Below, piece by piece: positions 44,731 through 53,019 of a DNA stretch of 64,000 nt. The stretch lies in assembly GCF_001310975.1 (NCBI RefSeq), contig NZ_BAZY01000001.1, positions 62,001 to 126,000 on the forward strand. Direction: 5' to 3'. Origin of the DNA: Thermoanaerobacter thermocopriae JCM 7501 (GTDB lineage: Bacteria; Bacillota; Thermoanaerobacteria; Thermoanaerobacterales; Thermoanaerobacteraceae). The position numbers were made by a program, and so were the translations under genes. How positions within the stretch are numbered: the first letter of the stretch is position 1; each line of letters opens with the position of its first letter. The notes below the pieces were generated by a model. That model was not told the origin of the DNA, ran no database searches, and worked only from the letters and a program-made list of their open reading frames with translations.

Positions 44731-44998
44731 TTTTATTGGAACAACATTTTCGGGAGGTGTTTTTATGTACAACAAGATCACATTTGGGATTTATGAGAAG
44801 GTAATGTCAGCACTTGCAGACTTAAGGAAAGACACAAGAGGAATAAACCATTACGTTGTAGAGGCATCTCTTTTAGCCTTGGCAGTAGGTATAGCAGTGT
44901 TGGCATTACCGGCAGGCAGGACTGCTATAGTAAATCTGTGGAACAGCTCACTTAATTTTGCTACAGATCTATTCTCTGAGCTTATGCAGGGTAAATAA
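44731..44998 (+). repeat. Direct repeat copy 1 (pilin gene with its ribosome site)
   Basis: 268 bases closely matching 46801-47067, with about nine differences and a one-base gap. The two copies flank tadB and tadC. Confidence 0.9.
44765..44998 (+). CDS. Flp-type pilin-like protein (copy 1)
   Basis: 77 residues from ATG 44765, with GGGAGGTG upstream. After a polar, arginine/lysine-rich N-terminus comes E-A-S-L-L-A-L-A-V-G-I-A-V-L-A-L-P, a hydrophobic helix like Flp/TadE class-3 pilins, whose glutamate follows the cleavage site. The leader here is about 37 residues, longer than usual. It is the most likely main pilus subunit. Confidence 0.65.
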   Translation: MYNKITFGIYEKVMSALADLRKDTRGINHYVVEASLLALAVGIAVLALPAGRTAIVNLWNSSLNFATDLFSELMQGK

Positions 44999-45094
44999 AA
45001 CTTTTATTCTAATTTTTGTTGAGTGGCAGGAAAACTGCCTCTTTTTTTATTTAAAAAACATTATGTTAAATCAATTTGGAGTGAGGTGTTTGAA

Positions 45095-46015
45095 TTGATA
45101 CCGATACTTTCATTGATAATTGCCTTAAGTGTTTTTTCTATTGTAATGTTTTTGTACCTAACAAAAGAGTATAAAAGACAGGAAATAATAAGAAGAATGG
45201 AAAGGCAGCTTATAATGCCAAAGGAGAGAAAATTTAACATTTTAGAAATTTTAGGTTTTGGGAAAGCACTGAACTACTTTGATATTCTTCTTAAAAGAGC
45301 AGGTATCGGAAAAATTGATGCTGAAAACTTAATTTTGATTTTGTTTACTTTAAATACATTTTTGTTTACTTTTTTCATCATTAAAAATGAAATTTTGTGG
45401 GCATTTTTAGTGCCTGTTTCAATTTTTTTGCTTGTCCCACTTGGTCTTGAGAAAATTGCTCAAAGAAGGTACATTAAGTTTAATTTACAGTTTGCTGATG
45501 CTGTTCAGGACATAGCAGACTACCTTAAAGTATCAGGAAGCCTTATAAACTCCTTGGAAAAAGTAGTAGACACTTTAGAAAATCCTCTAAAAAATGAAAT
45601 AAAGAAAATTATAACAAAAGTTGATGCAGGAATAAGTTTATCTGATGCACTAAGGGATTTTGCAAAAGAATCAGGAAGTCCTCTTGTAGAAGCATGGGTG
45701 GATTCAATGGTATTTGCAGGACTGATGAAGGCAAATACAGCAGATATTTGTCAGAAAATGTCTAGTAAGATAAAAGGAAGAATAAGGCAGAACAATAGAA
45801 TAAGGGCGCTTATGAGGGATACAAAGTCTACAGTTATTATGATAATTGCAACTATGATTCTTTTAATATTTTCAACCTATGCGACAAGCCCCATGTATAC
45901 AGATGCTTTTCGTACAACTGCAGGGAAGGTAGTACTGATTTATATAGTTTCAAGCTATGTAATAACTACAATTCTCATATTTAGAGCGATTGATAAACAG
46001 ATAAACTCTATATAA
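45095..46015 (+). CDS. tadB: TadB-type inner-membrane platform protein
   Basis: 306 residues from TTG 45095, six bases after GAGGTG. Membrane segments lie near 5-25, 75-110 and at the C-terminus (about 250-300). The T2SF/GspF core between them includes A-D-A-V-Q-D-I-A-D-Y-L-K-V-S-G-S and I-S-L-S-D-A-L-R-D-F-A. It forms the pilus assembly platform together with TadC. Confidence 0.85.
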   Translation: MIPILSLIIALSVFSIVMFLYLTKEYKRQEIIRRMERQLIMPKERKFNILEILGFGKALNYFDILLKRAGIGKIDAENLILILFTLNTFLFTFFIIKNEILWAFLVPVSIFLLVPLGLEKIAQRRYIKFNLQFADAVQDIADYLKVSGSLINSLEKVVDTLENPLKNEIKKIITKVDAGISLSDALRDFAKESGSPLVEAWVDSMVFAGLMKANTADICQKMSSKIKGRIRQNNRIRALMRDTKSTVIMIIATMILLIFSTYATSPMYTDAFRTTAGKVVLIYIVSSYVITTILIFRAIDKQINSI

Positions 46016-46030
46016 AGGAGAGAGGAAAAG

Positions 46031-46777
46031 GTGAAATTTTTAGAAGAGAAGACAATAAAAAAAATAACCGGAGAAGACCTCTTTACACGAATAGATAAGG
46101 AAATAAAAGCGGTTGGAAAGGTTAATATACTGTTTATTACTGCAACTTCTGCAGTAGAATTATTTTCTGCTTTTTCGGTAATTATAGGACTTTCTTTGAT
46201 TATTTCACTCTTTCTTCTTCTATTTTATCCTGCTCTGTTTAAAGCCTTTCTGATAGTAATAGTAGGGCTTCCGATTGGAGCATATTTAGGTTATAGAGAT
46301 CCTATCGATAAATACAAAAAAAGGCTTATGGCAGATAATGAGCTTCCTGCTATCCTTGAGACATTCGTATCGGGCCTTTCTGTAGGAATGCCTGTGGAGA
46401 ACGTAATGAGGTACATTGTAGAAAACAAAAAGGGGTATATAAAAGAAATGATACAAGAAGCACTGCAAAAAGTTGATGCTGGTATTCCTCTTTTTGTTAG
46501 TTTAGAAGAAGCTGCTGAGAAAAGTTTAAACAAATATTTTCAGCGTGCTGTAAAAATACTAGCAAAAACTTCTGAGACGTCGCAGGGACTTGCAGAGCAG
46601 CTAGACGAGCTTTTAAAAGAAATAGAAGAAGACAGAATAAATGAAAAATCATCAAGAGCCTCTGTGCTTGATAATGTAATGGCAATTCCTGTGCTGTTAG
46701 GTTTCTTTGTTCCCCTTTTTGTATTTGTAATTTTTCCATTTATAGTGAGTTTCACAAATATATTTGGGAATCACTAA
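46031..46777 (+). CDS. tadC: TadC-type inner-membrane platform protein
   Basis: 248 residues from GTG 46031, with AAAGGAGAG upstream. Paired membrane helices near 45-85 are followed by the T2SF domain (L-P-A-I-L-E-T-F-V-S-G-L-S-V-G-M-P-V-E-N-V, D-A-G-I-P-L-F-V-S-L-E-E-A-A) and a C-terminal helix. Partner of TadB; the gap between them is 15 bases. Confidence 0.85.
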   Translation: MKFLEEKTIKKITGEDLFTRIDKEIKAVGKVNILFITATSAVELFSAFSVIIGLSLIISLFLLLFYPALFKAFLIVIVGLPIGAYLGYRDPIDKYKKRLMADNELPAILETFVSGLSVGMPVENVMRYIVENKKGYIKEMIQEALQKVDAGIPLFVSLEEAAEKSLNKYFQRAVKILAKTSETSQGLAEQLDELLKEIEEDRINEKSSRASVLDNVMAIPVLLGFFVPLFVFVIFPFIVSFTNIFGNH

Positions 46778-46779
46778 AG

Positions 46780-46807
46780 GCGCACTCCTTCAGTGCGCTT
46801 TTTTATT
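46780..46807 (+). terminator. Terminator after tadC
   Basis: GCGCACT (46780-46786) pairs with AGTGCGC (46792-46798), followed by TTTTTTATT. The tail runs into direct repeat copy 2. Confidence 0.85.
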
Positions 46808-47067
46808 GGGACAACATTTTCAGGAGGTGTTTTTATGTACAACAAGATCACATTTGGGATTTATGAGAAGGTAATGTCAACACTTGCAGACTTAAGGAAA
46901 GACACAAGAGGAATAAACCATTACGTTGTAGAGGCATCTCTTTTAGCTTGGCAGTAGGTATAGCAGTGTTGGCATTACCGGCAGGTAGGACTGCTATAGT
47001 AAATCTGTGGAACAGCTCACTTGATTTTGCTACAGATCTATTCTCTGGGCTTATGCAGGGCGAATAA
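46801..47067 (+). repeat. Direct repeat copy 2
   Basis: Counterpart of 44731-44998, starting at TTTTATTGG before the ribosome site and ending at the pilin stop. Confidence 0.9.
46835..47067 (+). CDS. Flp-type pilin-like protein (copy 2), one-base frameshift
   Basis: Same as copy 1 with few changes (A to T, N to D, and different last residues: G-L-M-Q-G-E). A missing C at about 46948 (TTTTAGCTTGG against TTTTAGCCTTGG) ends the frame early. Restored length is again 77 residues. It may be a functional second pilin if the deletion is a sequence error, or a decaying duplicate. Confidence 0.65.
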
Positions 47068-47117
47068 ACCCGGACTAGGGGGACATACTGTCCCTCTTAT
47101 TTTTTATGAGGAGGTGT

Positions 47118-47534
47118 ATGTTTTTTTTGATCAGGCAGATTAAACGGATTTTAAAAAATAACAAAGGAATTTCTGGATATGTAACAACTGCCACCTTAAT
47201 ACCAATTCTTATGATTTTGTTCGCAATGGCCATCCAGCTTACTGTCCTTGGAGTGCTTCAGCTTGCTGTAAATGAGGCAGCATTTGAAGCAGCCAGAGCA
47301 GCAGCAAGAAGCCCCACACCCTATGCAACAGCAGTTCAGACTGCGCAAAACTTTGCAAAGGGATTTATTCTGGGGTGGAAAGACAAGGTTCAGGTTACTA
47401 TGGTACAGACTCCTAACAAACCCGGTGATCCGGTAACAGTTCAGGTTTCTTTCCCTGTACCGCAGTTTTTCTCTGCACTTCAGACCAAAACGGTTTACGG
47501 TTCAAGCACTCAAATATGGGAGGAAAGACCATGA
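47118..47534 (+). CDS. TadE-like pseudopilin
   Basis: About 138 residues. A basic N-terminus is followed by G-I-S-G-Y-V-T-T-A-T-L-I-P-I-L-M-I-L-F-A-M-A, a class-3 prepilin-type helix, and A-V-N-E-A-A-F-E-A-A-R-A-A-A-R-S, the TadE/TadG pattern. The start is unclear: ATG 47106 overlaps the AGGAGG site, ATG 47118 is close, TTG 47127 is well spaced. Minor pilus component by family analogy. Confidence 0.75.
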   Translation: MFFLIRQIKRILKNNKGISGYVTTATLIPILMILFAMAIQLTVLGVLQLAVNEAAFEAARAAARSPTPYATAVQTAQNFAKGFILGWKDKVQVTMVQTPNKPGDPVTVQVSFPVPQFFSALQTKTVYGSSTQIWEERP

Positions 47535-48575
47535 AAAATTTTTAAGAGATAAAAAAGGTAATGGAATGTTTGTATTTTTCTTTCTTGTTTTTGTGATAGC
47601 ATTGATGCTTTATATGTACCAGACCAATACTACCCGCCTTATTTTAGAACGAAGCTATTTGTACACAGTAGCAGACGAGGCAGCAAATAAAGCAGCTTGG
47701 GAAATATATCAATACCAGTCTCACAATCTAAGTACAAAAGGGCAAATAGATATTAACTTGCTTCAGGCAGCAGCAAATAAAGCTATAGAATTTTTTAAAT
47801 CAAAAGGCTACACACTTCAAAATGCCTCAGCACATATAGAGGGTAGATATTTAGTAATTACAGGAAACGTAGTAACGAAGTACAAGGAACCTGTTTTACC
47901 GGGTAAAAGGCAGGTTTTAGTAAGGTCAGGATACTATACAAACAACTATGTACCTCAAACAGGCTATAATCAGTCAGTTAATGTATATGGAACGGGCCCT
48001 TGGAGAGTAATACAAAACTGGAAAGACAGCAACGCAAAATGGATCTGGGGTGTTGAAAATGTCGGTGCTTACTGGGTTAAGCAGCGTTTTAACCTCTCTA
48101 AACCTCAAACAGTAACTATAACTGCCACTGCGGATGACGTTTTTACCTTGTACGTTGATGGCAAACAGGTTTTAAGTGGTAACAACTGGCGGACAGGTTA
48201 TTCTACAAGTATTTTTCTGCCAGCAGGTACTCATGAAGTGAAAGCGTACGTGCAAAACTTGTATCAAGGACGGCCTGCTACCAGTTTTTCTTTTACAACA
48301 AGCAGCAGAAAAGACAATCCCGGTGCATTTATAGCTTCAATAGCAGATTCAAGTGGAAACGTGATTCTTCACACTGACGAAGCATGGCAGCTTTCTCAGG
48401 ATGGACGGGACTGGCAGGATGTCGGCATGATGCTCCAAAGAATATGCCTCTTAACTATTCTTCTCCTCAGTGGGTTGATACGTCGCATTATGAACTGCGG
48501 GATGTCCAGCCGGGAAATAACTATGTAGTATTTTCTATAGAAGGAAGAGCAGCACTTAAGAGAATAAATAAATAG
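47531..48575 (+). CDS. TadG-like membrane-anchored protein with C-terminal PA14-like domain, two one-base losses
   Basis: It begins at ATG 47531, overlapping tadE. A T missing at about 47542 breaks K-N-F-L-R-D-K-K-G-N-G-M-F-V, which leads into an N-terminal helix. E-R-S-Y-L-Y-T-V-A-D-E-A-A-N-K-A-A is TadG-like. Residues about 135-270 resemble a PA14/jelly-roll module (V-T-I-T-A-T-A-D-D-V-F-T-L-Y-V-D-G-K-Q-V). A second loss at about 48429 precedes the last 48 residues. Restored length is 348. Possibly a tip adhesin. Confidence 0.65.
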
Positions 48576-48595
48576 AAAGGAAAGGCGATGATAAA

Positions 48596-49096
48596 ATGAA
48601 GAAATACGTAATTTATGCTTTAACAACAATTCTGGCTTTGAGTCTAATAGGCTGCGGACAGACAAAAAAGATTGAGACACAGAAGTTACAGGAAATAAAA
48701 GAGGTAAAAGGCAGTGAAGTAACCGTAGGCAACCGGAAAATAAATCTTAGTGATGTAATTATTGCAGTAGGCAATCCTTCAGATGTTAAAAAAGGAAATA
48801 AAGCGTACGTTGTCTCAGCAGGTAATAAAAAATATCTTGTAGTTTATACAGGGCACAAAGAAACAAGAGTAAAAGAAGGAACTGAAATAATAGATATTGT
48901 AAAAAAGGTTTGCTATAAATGCAATGGAATTGTTTTAAGTAACGGAAAACTTTATCGGGTTACACCAGAGACTACAGAGCAAAACATCGACAATCTTAAA
49001 GACGTTAAAAAAGTCAATCTAAACGACTTTAAAGCAGGCGACATTGTAAGAATGCTTGTAAAAGATGACAAAATAATCGCTGTTGTAAGATATTAA
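48596..49096 (+). CDS. Lipoprotein of unknown function
   Basis: 166 residues. Signal peptide and lipobox L-I-G-C near residue 20. The rest is beta-rich with a C-Y-K-C pair near 102-105 that could bind metal or form a disulfide. AAAGGAAAGG lies upstream. A weak hairpin (ATCC-TGTA-GGGT plus T-run) follows. Confidence 0.6.
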   Translation: MKKYVIYALTTILALSLIGCGQTKKIETQKLQEIKEVKGSEVTVGNRKINLSDVIIAVGNPSDVKKGNKAYVVSAGNKKYLVVYTGHKETRVKEGTEIIDIVKKVCYKCNGIVLSNGKLYRVTPETTEQNIDNLKDVKKVNLNDFKAGDIVRMLVKDDKIIAVVRY

Positions 49097-49138
49097 CATC
49101 CTGTAGGGTGCTATTTTTTTTGTAAGGAGGTGAGTTTT

Positions 49139-50188
49139 TTGAAAAGAATAGCTGTAATAGCAGTAGTTGCTTTTCTGTTTTTATTTCCTGCAGCAGCTTT
49201 TGCAGATGCAAATCCACCACCTGTACCTGATTCAACTATTCAAAGTTCAAATTGGGCTAATTATATTCCTGCGAAAGGCAATGGAATATCAGGTGCAGCG
49301 ATTTTGCAGGATAGCAATACAAATCAGGGTCTGACAAGAGAATGGGTACATGAAGGTGGATATGTTCAAGTAACAAAGCAGGTAGCAGTACCAAAAACGG
49401 TGTGGGTTCAGTCGCAGGAATGGGTACCACCTGTAACACATCAGGAGTGGGTACCGCCCGTAACTCATCAGGTATGGGTACAGCCACCAGGACAATATGA
49501 ACTGCAAAATTTTACTCTTTATCATGTTATAGAACAGTATAGAAGAGATTATACTACATGGGGACTCCAATATGTAACTGGAAATTCTTTTGAACTTGGT
49601 ACTTTTGACTTAAACGGAAATTGGCATCAAACATTTAAAAATCCACCGTATACAACTTTTTCTGCACCTTCATCTGGAGATTTTTATTTTATAATAAAGA
49701 ATGCTCCAAGAACACTTCCTTCTACTCCATCAAATTCTTATTGGTATTATAGATATGCAAGTGTCGAAAGTTACTATGAAAATCAGTACGGAGGAAAAGT
49801 TAATATAAATAATTGGAAAACTATAAGTATTGTATGGGGAGGATTTGGAGGAGATGCAAATGTAATTTTGCTTCCAAGTAATTATTACGGAAGTGATTAT
49901 TTAGATTATGGGGTAAGTCTTGGTTGGTATTGGCTGGGATATTCTGTTCAACAATATTTTGAACTACGTCCTAACTATGTGTGGATACAGCCTCCGGGGC
50001 ACTGGGAAACAGTTGTAGACCGGCCGGGTTACTGGAAAACAGTTGTGGATCAACCGGGATACTGGAAAGATACTTCACATTGGGAGACAACGGTAACGTA
50101 TGAAACAGTAGAAGATGTGCAGTACACAGAATCTTCTCACTGGACAGACTATAAAAAGATAATACCTCAATATCAGCTAAAGGATTAA
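49139..50188 (+). CDS. Secreted tryptophan/proline-repeat protein
   Basis: About 350 residues from TTG 49139, with AAGGAGGTGA upstream. A signal peptide is followed by repeated W-V-P-P-V-T-H-Q units (about 85-120). Near the C-terminus are W-I-Q-P-P-G-H-W-E-T-V-V-D and R-P-G-Y-W-K-T-V-V-D repeats (about 280-310), like YxWxxGxW repeats of surface proteins. The middle part is rich in Y, W, N and G. It lies in the pilus cluster, so an exposed, stacking-aromatic surface protein is likely. No family assigned with certainty. Confidence 0.65.
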   Translation: MKRIAVIAVVAFLFLFPAAAFADANPPPVPDSTIQSSNWANYIPAKGNGISGAAILQDSNTNQGLTREWVHEGGYVQVTKQVAVPKTVWVQSQEWVPPVTHQEWVPPVTHQVWVQPPGQYELQNFTLYHVIEQYRRDYTTWGLQYVTGNSFELGTFDLNGNWHQTFKNPPYTTFSAPSSGDFYFIIKNAPRTLPSTPSNSYWYYRYASVESYYENQYGGKVNINNWKTISIVWGGFGGDANVILLPSNYYGSDYLDYGVSLGWYWLGYSVQQYFELRPNYVWIQPPGHWETVVDRPGYWKTVVDQPGYWKDTSHWETTVTYETVEDVQYTESSHWTDYKKIIPQYQLKD

Positions 50189-50252
50189 GGTTATGTTAAT
50201 AACTTTGCACTTATCTACAGGTTTATTAACAGCTTGTCCACATTCAACTAAA

Positions 50253-50288
50253 GGAGTATAACGTTAAACACGTTATACTCCTTTTTTG
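50253..50288. terminator. Strong terminator
   Basis: GGAGTATAACGT (50253-50264) is a perfect complement of ACGTTATACTCC (50270-50281), followed by TTTTTT. The gap before it holds TTATCTACA (50211-50219) and TTGTCCACA (50234-50242), each one base from a DnaA box. Confidence 0.85.
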
Positions 50289-50328
50289 TATGCCTTTTAC
50301 AAAAAAGAAAAGAAAGGAGATGATGTCT

Positions 50329-51129
50329 TTGAACCTTCTTATATCAAACAATCCAAAAACAATTGAGGCAGTAAAAAATAAGGAGCCCTGCGATGTTGCT
50401 TTGTCTCTTGAGTCAGCTTTGATAAAGGCGAAACACAAAAAATATGACGTGATAATAAGTGATGGATTTAATGTTTCAGGAATTTTTGATAACGCAGTTA
50501 ATATCAAAGACTATTTAAAAGGGACTGCAGACGACAAAAAAACAAAAGTGATAAAACAGGAAATTATCTCTGTCTGGAGTGTAAAAGGTGGAGTAGGTAA
50601 AACTACTGCTGTAAAAAAGCTAATGGAAATGCTTGATAAAAACATAAAAATTCTTGTAATAGATTTCAATTTTCAGGATGGAGGCTCTGATTTAAGCTTT
50701 TTATTGGATTTGCCTGTTATTCCTCATATAGGAGTGTATTTGAAAGAAAGGACAAAAGAAAGCTTTTTTAAGAACCTTATTGAGTACAGTTCAAATGTTT
50801 CAATATTGCAGGCTCCTCCCAAATTGAGCTTTGTAAAAACCATAACTCCTGAGGATGTGGAAAACATTATAAGGTTTGCAAGAACTGCTTTTGACGTTAT
50901 AATCTTTGACTTGCCTAATAAGGTTGACGAAATTATTAATACTGTGCTAGAAAACTCAACCAAAAAACTTATAGTATCATCTGGTCTTGTAAGTGAAGCA
51001 AGAAGAATAAAAGAGCTAGATGGAGATTTTATCATCGTAATAAATTCTCAAAACAGGCAGTGGAAACTTTACTTTAAAGACTTTAACTGCATTACTATAA
51101 AAAATCTTGAAGAAATACTAGAAAGGTAG
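50329..51129 (+). CDS. Second ParA/TadZ-like ATPase
   Basis: About 267 residues; TTG 50329 is nine bases after GGAG, and ATG 50320/50323 are also in frame. A short receiver-like N-terminus (about 90 residues) is followed by the deviant Walker A W-S-V-K-G-G-V-G-K-T-T and D-F-N-F-Q-D-G-G-S-D-L-S. This is the normal TadZ/CpaE order, unlike the larger protein at 41837. It is co-directional with the prepilin peptidase gene 12 bases on. Confidence 0.8.
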   Translation: MNLLISNNPKTIEAVKNKEPCDVALSLESALIKAKHKKYDVIISDGFNVSGIFDNAVNIKDYLKGTADDKKTKVIKQEIISVWSVKGGVGKTTAVKKLMEMLDKNIKILVIDFNFQDGGSDLSFLLDLPVIPHIGVYLKERTKESFFKNLIEYSSNVSILQAPPKLSFVKTITPEDVENIIRFARTAFDVIIFDLPNKVDEIINTVLENSTKKLIVSSGLVSEARRIKELDGDFIIVINSQNRQWKLYFKDFNCITIKNLEEILER

Positions 51130-51141
51130 GGGAAAGAAAGA

Positions 51142-51579
51142 GTGCATTCAATTGTTCTAAGTCTTCCGGTAATTGCACTAACAGCCTACGCAGCGTGGAC
51201 AGACTTAAAAAGAAAAGAAATTGATAACTGGGTATCAGCAGCTGTGCTGACTCATGGGATAATTGTAAATGCCCTGCTGGCTCCAACAAGGTTAACAGAA
51301 AGCATTGTGTACATGCTTACTACGTTTGCAGTACTAGTTGCAATATATATTATTTCAAGTAAAAAGTTGGGAGGAGGTGATGTAAAGCTACTTACTGCAT
51401 TAGCCTTCTTTTTTAGAGAAAAAATTATAGTTTTACTTATTATAGCTGGAACAATAGCAACTGTATACGGAATATTCAAAGGGCTTAAAAACAAGACTTA
51501 TTTTAAAACAGAGACAATCTTTGCACCTTCAATTTTCATCGCTGTATTTCTGATTTTTCTTTTAGCTTCTAACAAATAA
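51142..51579 (+). CDS. tadV: A24-family prepilin peptidase (TadV/CpaA)
   Basis: 145 residues, polytopic. The two catalytic aspartates are in A-W-T-D-L-K-R-K-E-I-D-N-W and G-G-G-D-V-K-L-L. The short form without the methylase domain is typical of Tad systems. It cleaves leaders of the Flp-like pilins and TadE/G proteins. Confidence 0.9.
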   Translation: MHSIVLSLPVIALTAYAAWTDLKRKEIDNWVSAAVLTHGIIVNALLAPTRLTESIVYMLTTFAVLVAIYIISSKKLGGGDVKLLTALAFFFREKIIVLLIIAGTIATVYGIFKGLKNKTYFKTETIFAPSIFIAVFLIFLLASNK

Positions 51580-51594
51580 AAAAGGAGAATTATA

Positions 51595-51797
51595 ATGAAT
51601 AAAAATTCTGGTATTGCAGCAGTACTTTCTTTTTTTTGCTCCAGGTTTAAGACAAATCTATAATGAGGACTATTCTTAGTAATAGCAGACATTGTTGCAT
51701 GGTTTTAACTCTTGTTTTGATTGGTTTTGTTCTTCTGCCTATAGTATGGATATATTCCGTATATGAAGCTTATAAAACAGCTTCAAGTTTACAATAA
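51595..51797 (+). pseudogene. Small TM2-like membrane protein, multiply frameshifted
   Basis: N-K-N-S-G-I-A-A-V-L-S-F-F, then in another frame A-P-G-L-R-Q-I-Y-N-E-D, and at the end I-G-F-V-L-L-P-I-V-W-I-Y-S-V-Y-E-A-Y-K-T-A. The parts fit a protein of about 67 residues of the P-G-x-G-Q-I-Y-N TM2-like family. At least two indels separate them. It overlaps the tadV operon end. Confidence 0.5.
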
Positions 51798-51892
51798 CCC
51801 AGCTAGAAAGCATTGCCTTTAGGAGATTGTGATGAATGACAAGTTTGCTACTTGTCAAAAACAAGCATAAAACAGAAAGGAGTTGGTTTAGT

Positions 51893-52141
51893 GTGAAAAT
51901 AACAAAAACCACGTTTAAAAAGTACGAAAATGGCAGGTTAAAAGGTTTTGCAAGAGTAGTATTTGACGATTCTTTTGCAATAGTAACACGTGTAGTACAG
52001 GGCAGAAACGGTTTAATTGTAGCACTGCCGGACCACGTTAACAAAGAGGGAAAGCGCTCTCTTGTGGCTTTCCCTTTAACAAAAGAGCTAAGGCTGGAGA
52101 TAGTAGAAAGCGTTATAAAGGCATATAAAGAGGCGGAATAA
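51893..52141 (+). CDS. spoVG: SpoVG-family protein
   Basis: 82 residues from GTG 51893, with AAAGGAGTTGG upstream. G-R-L-K-G-F-A-R-V-V-F-D-D-S-F-A-I, G-R-N-G-L-I-V-A-L-P and V-A-F-P-L-T-K-E-L-R follow the SpoVG plan. SpoVG is an RNA/DNA-binding regulator; copies on mobile elements are common, their targets unknown. A hairpin terminator overlaps the stop. Confidence 0.8.
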   Translation: MKITKTTFKKYENGRLKGFARVVFDDSFAIVTRVVQGRNGLIVALPDHVNKEGKRSLVAFPLTKELRLEIVESVIKAYKEAE

Positions 52142-52156
52142 CCCGCCTCTTTATTA
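52130..52156 (+). terminator. Terminator overlapping the spoVG-like stop
   Basis: GAGGCGG (52130-52136) pairs with CCGCCTC (52143-52149), followed by TTTATTAT. Confidence 0.75.
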
Positions 52157-52189
52157 TCAAAAGATTAAACAAAAAAAGGAGATTTAAAG

Positions 52190-52404
52190 ATGACTACTCC
52201 TCAAAAGCGTGAAGAAACTTTTCTACAGATGAAATATTTGATAATAGGTTTGTTAGCCTTTCTGATGTTAAACTATTTTTTATGTACAGTAGTTTATATA
52301 GTATAGCTCTCTTGAGAAAAACAGTTTTGCTTGTTGATTTGCTTGTTATAATAGGCTTAAGCTGTAAAGCATACAAAGTATTTTCAGATTTAACCAGTAC
52401 CTAA
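52190..52404 (+). CDS. Small two-helix membrane protein, one-base frameshift
   Basis: AAAAAGGAGA precedes ATG 52190. The first frame gives one hydrophobic helix and stops at 52306. One base restored near 52282 (T-run) joins a second helix (K-T-V-L-L-V-D-L-L-V-I-I-G-L) and ends at 52404, 71 residues. Function unknown. Confidence 0.45.
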
Positions 52405-52478
52405 AACTTACCTTCACAAGGGTTAAAATTAAAAAATCACCCTGGCATGGGTTGTTTTTTAAAAAGAAGGATTTTTGT

Positions 52479-52830
52479 ATGACAGATTTACATATTTGGA
52501 TTTACTTTTGGGTTCTGGTAGGGTATCTTGTTGCGGGTTTTATAAAAGGATGGAATACAGCTTACCTTATTGTCGGAGCCGTTGTATTTGTGCTGTCCCT
52601 ATTGTTGTTTGTAGTTTCAATCATTTTTTATATCTTGAAAAATCTGCTACAGAGAAGAAAAATGTTCAATAACATGCTTTGCAGATTCAAATGAAGTTCA
52701 TTCTGTCCGGCTGTCTCCTGAGTAGAGAAAAAATAATGACTTTTATAAAAAATATGAATGGGAAATGAAGGAAATAATTGCTACTGCTTTCACAGAAAAA
52801 TTAAAAAGAGAAGGACTAACAACTTTTTAA
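52479..52830 (+). CDS. Small membrane protein with broken C-terminal tail
   Basis: ATG 52479 follows AAGAAGGA. Two membrane helices (W-I-Y-F-W-V-L-V-G-Y-L-V-A-G-F and V-G-A-V-V-F-V-L-S-L-L-L-F-V-V-S) end with a stop at 52694. Beyond it another frame reads D-S-N-E-V-H-S-V-R-L-S-P-E, a stop, then N-N-D-F-Y-K-K-Y-E-W-E-M-K-E-I-I-A-T-A-F to 52830. It is probably one protein of about 117 residues with more than one error. Confidence 0.4.
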
Positions 52831-52842
52831 CCAAGTTTCTAG

Positions 52843-52871
52843 GAGGCGATTTATACTGCCTCTTATTTTTT
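52843..52871 (+). terminator. Terminator before the large exported protein
   Basis: GAGGC (52843-52847) pairs with GCCTC (52858-52862), followed by TTATTTTTTA. After it, TATAAT at 52901-52906 with a poor -35 may start the next transcript. A 19-codon ORF (GTG near 52928) could be a leader. Confidence 0.6.
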
Positions 52872-53019
52872 ATCTCCTGAAAAATGGAGAAATCAAGACT
52901 TATAATATATTGAACCGAAGAGAGGGGGTGGTACTGGAAATTTATAAAAAGCTTAATAAATCAAATAAAATTTTGTTTTACTTCTAAAACTAAGAAAATT
53001 AAGGAAAAGGAGTGGTTTT

